DNA of 15,503 bases from Desulfuromonadales bacterium C00003068 (GTDB lineage: Bacteria; Desulfobacterota; Desulfuromonadia; Desulfuromonadales; Desulfuromonadaceae). How positions within the stretch are numbered: the first letter of the stretch is position 1; the number at the start of each line of letters is the position of its first letter. Shown here in pieces: positions 14,058 to 15,503 of this stretch. Where the stretch lies: the NCBI GenBank assembly GCA_001751155.1, contig MAXR01000075.1:6543-22045 (forward strand), in the 5' to 3' direction. Both the position numbers and the translations under genes were made by a program. The notes under the pieces were generated by a model, which was not told where the DNA came from, did no database searches, and saw only the letters and a list, made by a program, of their open reading frames with translations.

Positions 14058-14795
14058 ATGGAAATTTATCTGTCCATCGACGATACGGATAATCTTGAGA
14101 GCTGTGGCACGGGCGAGTTAGCCAGTCAAATTGCCGCATATATTCATCAGCAAGGGTGGGGGGAGTGTAGCTATATTACCCGCCATCAACTTTTTATCCA
14201 TCCCGATATCCCCTATACCTCGCACAATAGTTCCATGTGCTTTCAGGCCCTGATTGAGGATCACGCACTGGGTGATGTGATCAATTATGCCAGTGATTTT
14301 TTAGCACGTGAAAGTGCCGAGGGTTCCGACCCCGGGTTGTGTGTTGCACTGCCGGAAACGCTACGTTGTGTTGTCGAAGTTGTTGACTTTGGCCACCGAG
14401 CCAAAAAGGTGGTTTTGACCAAGGCACAGGCCTATGAGTTAGCGCTACACTCGGGTGCTCATCTTTCACAGCATGGTGGCACAGGCCAAGGCGTTATTGG
14501 CGCATTGGCAGGGATAGGCTTACGGATGGGCGGACAAGATGGCCGCTTGAAGGGAAAAATAGCCTTTGTTGCAGACCCTATCGACAATGGGATCGATGCT
14601 GCCAGTGTTCTCCAGCATAAGTGGGTGTCTAGCATTCAAACCGAGCAGGGGGAAGTTCTCTGCCCAGATGCTCGAATTCGTTTGATTGATAAGGTTAAAA
14701 TTGTCCAGATTGAAGGGCATCCTGTGCTGCTGGTTCAACGCAACGAACAGGGGGACTGGCAAAATTTAAGTCGTCAACAACTTAAGGCGTATTGA
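14058..14795 (+). CDS. Short TiaS-like (DUF1743-related) protein of unknown role
   Basis: A 245-residue cytoplasmic protein beginning SIDDTDNLESCGTGELA. The DDTD at residues 8-11 followed by a GTGEL turn is the signature of the N-terminal catalytic region of archaeal TiaS, the tRNA-Ile2 agmatinylcytidine synthetase. Other conserved-looking text is TRHQLFIHPDIPYTSHNSSMCF, EGSDPGLCVA and HGGTGQGVIGALAGIGLRMGG. It lacks the C-terminal domains and zinc ribbon of TiaS, and bacteria normally use TilS for that tRNA, so tRNA modification is unlikely. An ATP-dependent ligase- or kinase-like reaction on a small molecule is possible. It starts 6 nt after the S component, with GGTGGAG upstream, so it probably acts on what the transporter brings in. 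Function is unknown; family assignment was made by eye. Confidence 0.7.
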   Translation: MEIYLSIDDTDNLESCGTGELASQIAAYIHQQGWGECSYITRHQLFIHPDIPYTSHNSSMCFQALIEDHALGDVINYASDFLARESAEGSDPGLCVALPETLRCVVEVVDFGHRAKKVVLTKAQAYELALHSGAHLSQHGGTGQGVIGALAGIGLRMGGQDGRLKGKIAFVADPIDNGIDAASVLQHKWVSSIQTEQGEVLCPDARIRLIDKVKIVQIEGHPVLLVQRNEQGDWQNLSRQQLKAY

Positions 14796-14810
14796 CGTTA
14801 GGAGAAAGAT

Positions 14811-15011
14811 ATGTGGGACATTATGGTAGATAAAACGCGGCTGTTTCTCTTGGGGAGAGATGCAGATACTGTGGTCGCACAGATCGCCAACGAGTGCTCA
14901 TCTTTTGTCGCCGACGACGAAGATGAGTGGGTCGCTGATGAGGAGTGCTCATGTTATAACTGCCGCTATCGGCGTTGGACCCAAGAGTCGTTTCGCTGCA
15001 TGGCAGGCTAA
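14811..15011 (+). CDS. Small conserved-looking cysteine-motif protein
   Basis: A 66-residue protein I cannot assign to a named family. The N-terminal half has DKTRLFLLGRDADTVVAQIANEC. A very acidic stretch (ADDEDEWVADEE) leads into CSCYNCRYRRW and then FRCM. Cys46, Cys48, Cys51 and Cys63 form CXCX2C...C, which could bind zinc or an iron-sulfur cluster; Cys29 is separate. The aromatic-basic YRRW block between the cysteines looks like a conserved surface. The ATG at 14811 follows AGGAG by 7 nt, 15 nt after the TiaS-like stop, making it the last gene of the operon. A metallochaperone or a redox partner of the upstream protein are guesses only. Confidence 0.75.
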   Translation: MWDIMVDKTRLFLLGRDADTVVAQIANECSSFVADDEDEWVADEECSCYNCRYRRWTQESFRCMAG

Positions 15012-15019
15012 AAGCCTGC
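15003..15019 (+). other. Stem-loop overlapping the operon's last stop codon
   Basis: GCAGGC (15003-15008) pairs with GCCTGC (15014-15019) around TAAAA, which contains the TAA stop of the Cys-motif gene. A T-rich stretch begins only about 20 nt later, so it is not a standard terminator. It may protect the mRNA end. Confidence 0.4.
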
Positions 15020-15073
15020 TGCAGCGGTTGATCGATTTATATTGTCTTTTGGGTGCTTTACTTTTTTGGCGCA

Positions 15074-15503
15074 CTATTTTTTTTGTAGCAAGACGGTGCT
15101 GAATTCATCGAGCATATAGTTCTTTTTTTCCTCAAAACCGAGTCGTTTATATGCTTGGCGAACATCGAAGTTATATTCATAGAGCACGCCAGAGAGAAGC
15201 AGCGGAGCATTGTCAGCAGCTCTAGAGGCCAGATCCTTTGCGACATCAATTAAAATATCACCATAGATATTGGCTAAAATAAAATCAAAGTTCTCCTCTT
15301 CAACCCTATCGAGGGTGCCACAAAAGTGTTCCACTTGGCTGTTGACATGGTTGATGTCGCAATTGCGTTGACAGGTTGCAACGGCAAGTGGATCAATATC
15401 AACACACAGGGCACTCTTGGCCCCAAGTTTTAATGCTGCAATCGATAAAATACCCGTACCACTGCCTAAATCAAGAATTCTCGCCCCTTTAATATCGGGA
15501 TGT
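15074..15503 (-). CDS. prmA: Ribosomal protein L11 methyltransferase (partial, N-terminus outside window)
   Basis: C-terminal 142 residues of a class I SAM-dependent methyltransferase; the frame runs off the window edge, so the N-terminal substrate-recognition domain is not visible. The SAM-binding motif ILDLGSGTGILSIAALKLGA is followed by VDIDPLAVATCQRNCDINHV, the acidic loop contacting SAM. FDFILANIYGDILIDVA carries the N/ANI catalytic motif of PrmA, and LLLSGVLYEY and RLGFEEKK match the family end. PrmA trimethylates ribosomal protein L11. It is convergent with the receptor/ECF operon across about 60 nt and looks like ordinary chromosomal background unrelated to the tungsten theme. Confidence 0.9.
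   Translation of the reverse strand, partial: HPDIKGARILDLGSGTGILSIAALKLGAKSALCVDIDPLAVATCQRNCDINHVNSQVEHFCGTLDRVEEENFDFILANIYGDILIDVAKDLASRAADNAPLLLSGVLYEYNFDVRQAYKRLGFEEKKNYMLDEFSTVLLQKK

Noticed and set aside
14058..14795. Calling this gene tiaS (tRNA-Ile2 agmatinylcytidine synthetase)
   Set aside because: It lacks the C-terminal tRNA-binding and zinc-ribbon domains, and that modification is archaeal; only the N-terminal region is similar.

Overview
The window looks like a chromosomal segment of an anaerobic, Gram-negative, tungsten-using bacterium with moderate GC. The gene set fits the Desulfuromonadales/Pelobacter type: a tungstate ABC importer, a tungsten-type aldehyde:ferredoxin oxidoreductase (AOR) beside an iron-type alcohol dehydrogenase, pterin-cofactor genes, and a TonB-dependent receptor, which implies an outer membrane. 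The taxonomic placement is an inference from gene content only. No rRNA, tRNA, CRISPR array or intact insertion sequence was seen.

Left part. On the minus strand, tupA-tupB-tupC (2111 down to 1; tupC runs off the edge) encode a tungstate importer. About 590 non-coding bases (2112-2700) separate it from the divergent alcohol dehydrogenase gene. They hold a 24-bp dyad near tupA, several TGGAACA half-sites and a well-formed sigma-54 promoter. The dehydrogenase gene (2701-3864) ends in a strong terminator. A leader with the hallmarks of a Moco/Tuco (molybdenum/tungsten cofactor) riboswitch then precedes the AOR gene (4123-5850), which also ends in a strong terminator. Next come a MoaD-like sulfur carrier (5984-6208), a 173-bp element with imperfect terminal inverted repeats, moaA (6443-7420) and a stand-alone MOSC protein (7440-7874). 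Together these genes would import tungstate, build the pterin cofactor and oxidise an alcohol through the aldehyde to the acid.

Middle part. 7875-9439 is an accessory or regulatory stretch. It has an ORF that looks like a diverged IS1595/ISXO2-type transposase (8123-8617), a shared terminator, a 53-residue ribbon-helix-helix protein on the minus strand (8712-8873) with GTTGC/GCAAC dyads upstream, and about 490 further non-coding bases ending in a promoter overlapped by a ModE-like operator (9287-9310).

Right part. 9440-15011 is a tightly packed plus-strand operon: TonB-dependent receptor, fused double ECF ATPase, EcfT-type permease, a putative S component, a short relative of the TiaS N-terminal region, and a 66-residue Cys-motif protein. 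The substrate is not evident. The ModE-like site and the tungsten-enzyme neighbours suggest a molybdenum/tungsten- or cofactor-related uptake system, and this is the best candidate here for an undescribed system. A convergent partial prmA (15074-15503) closes the window.
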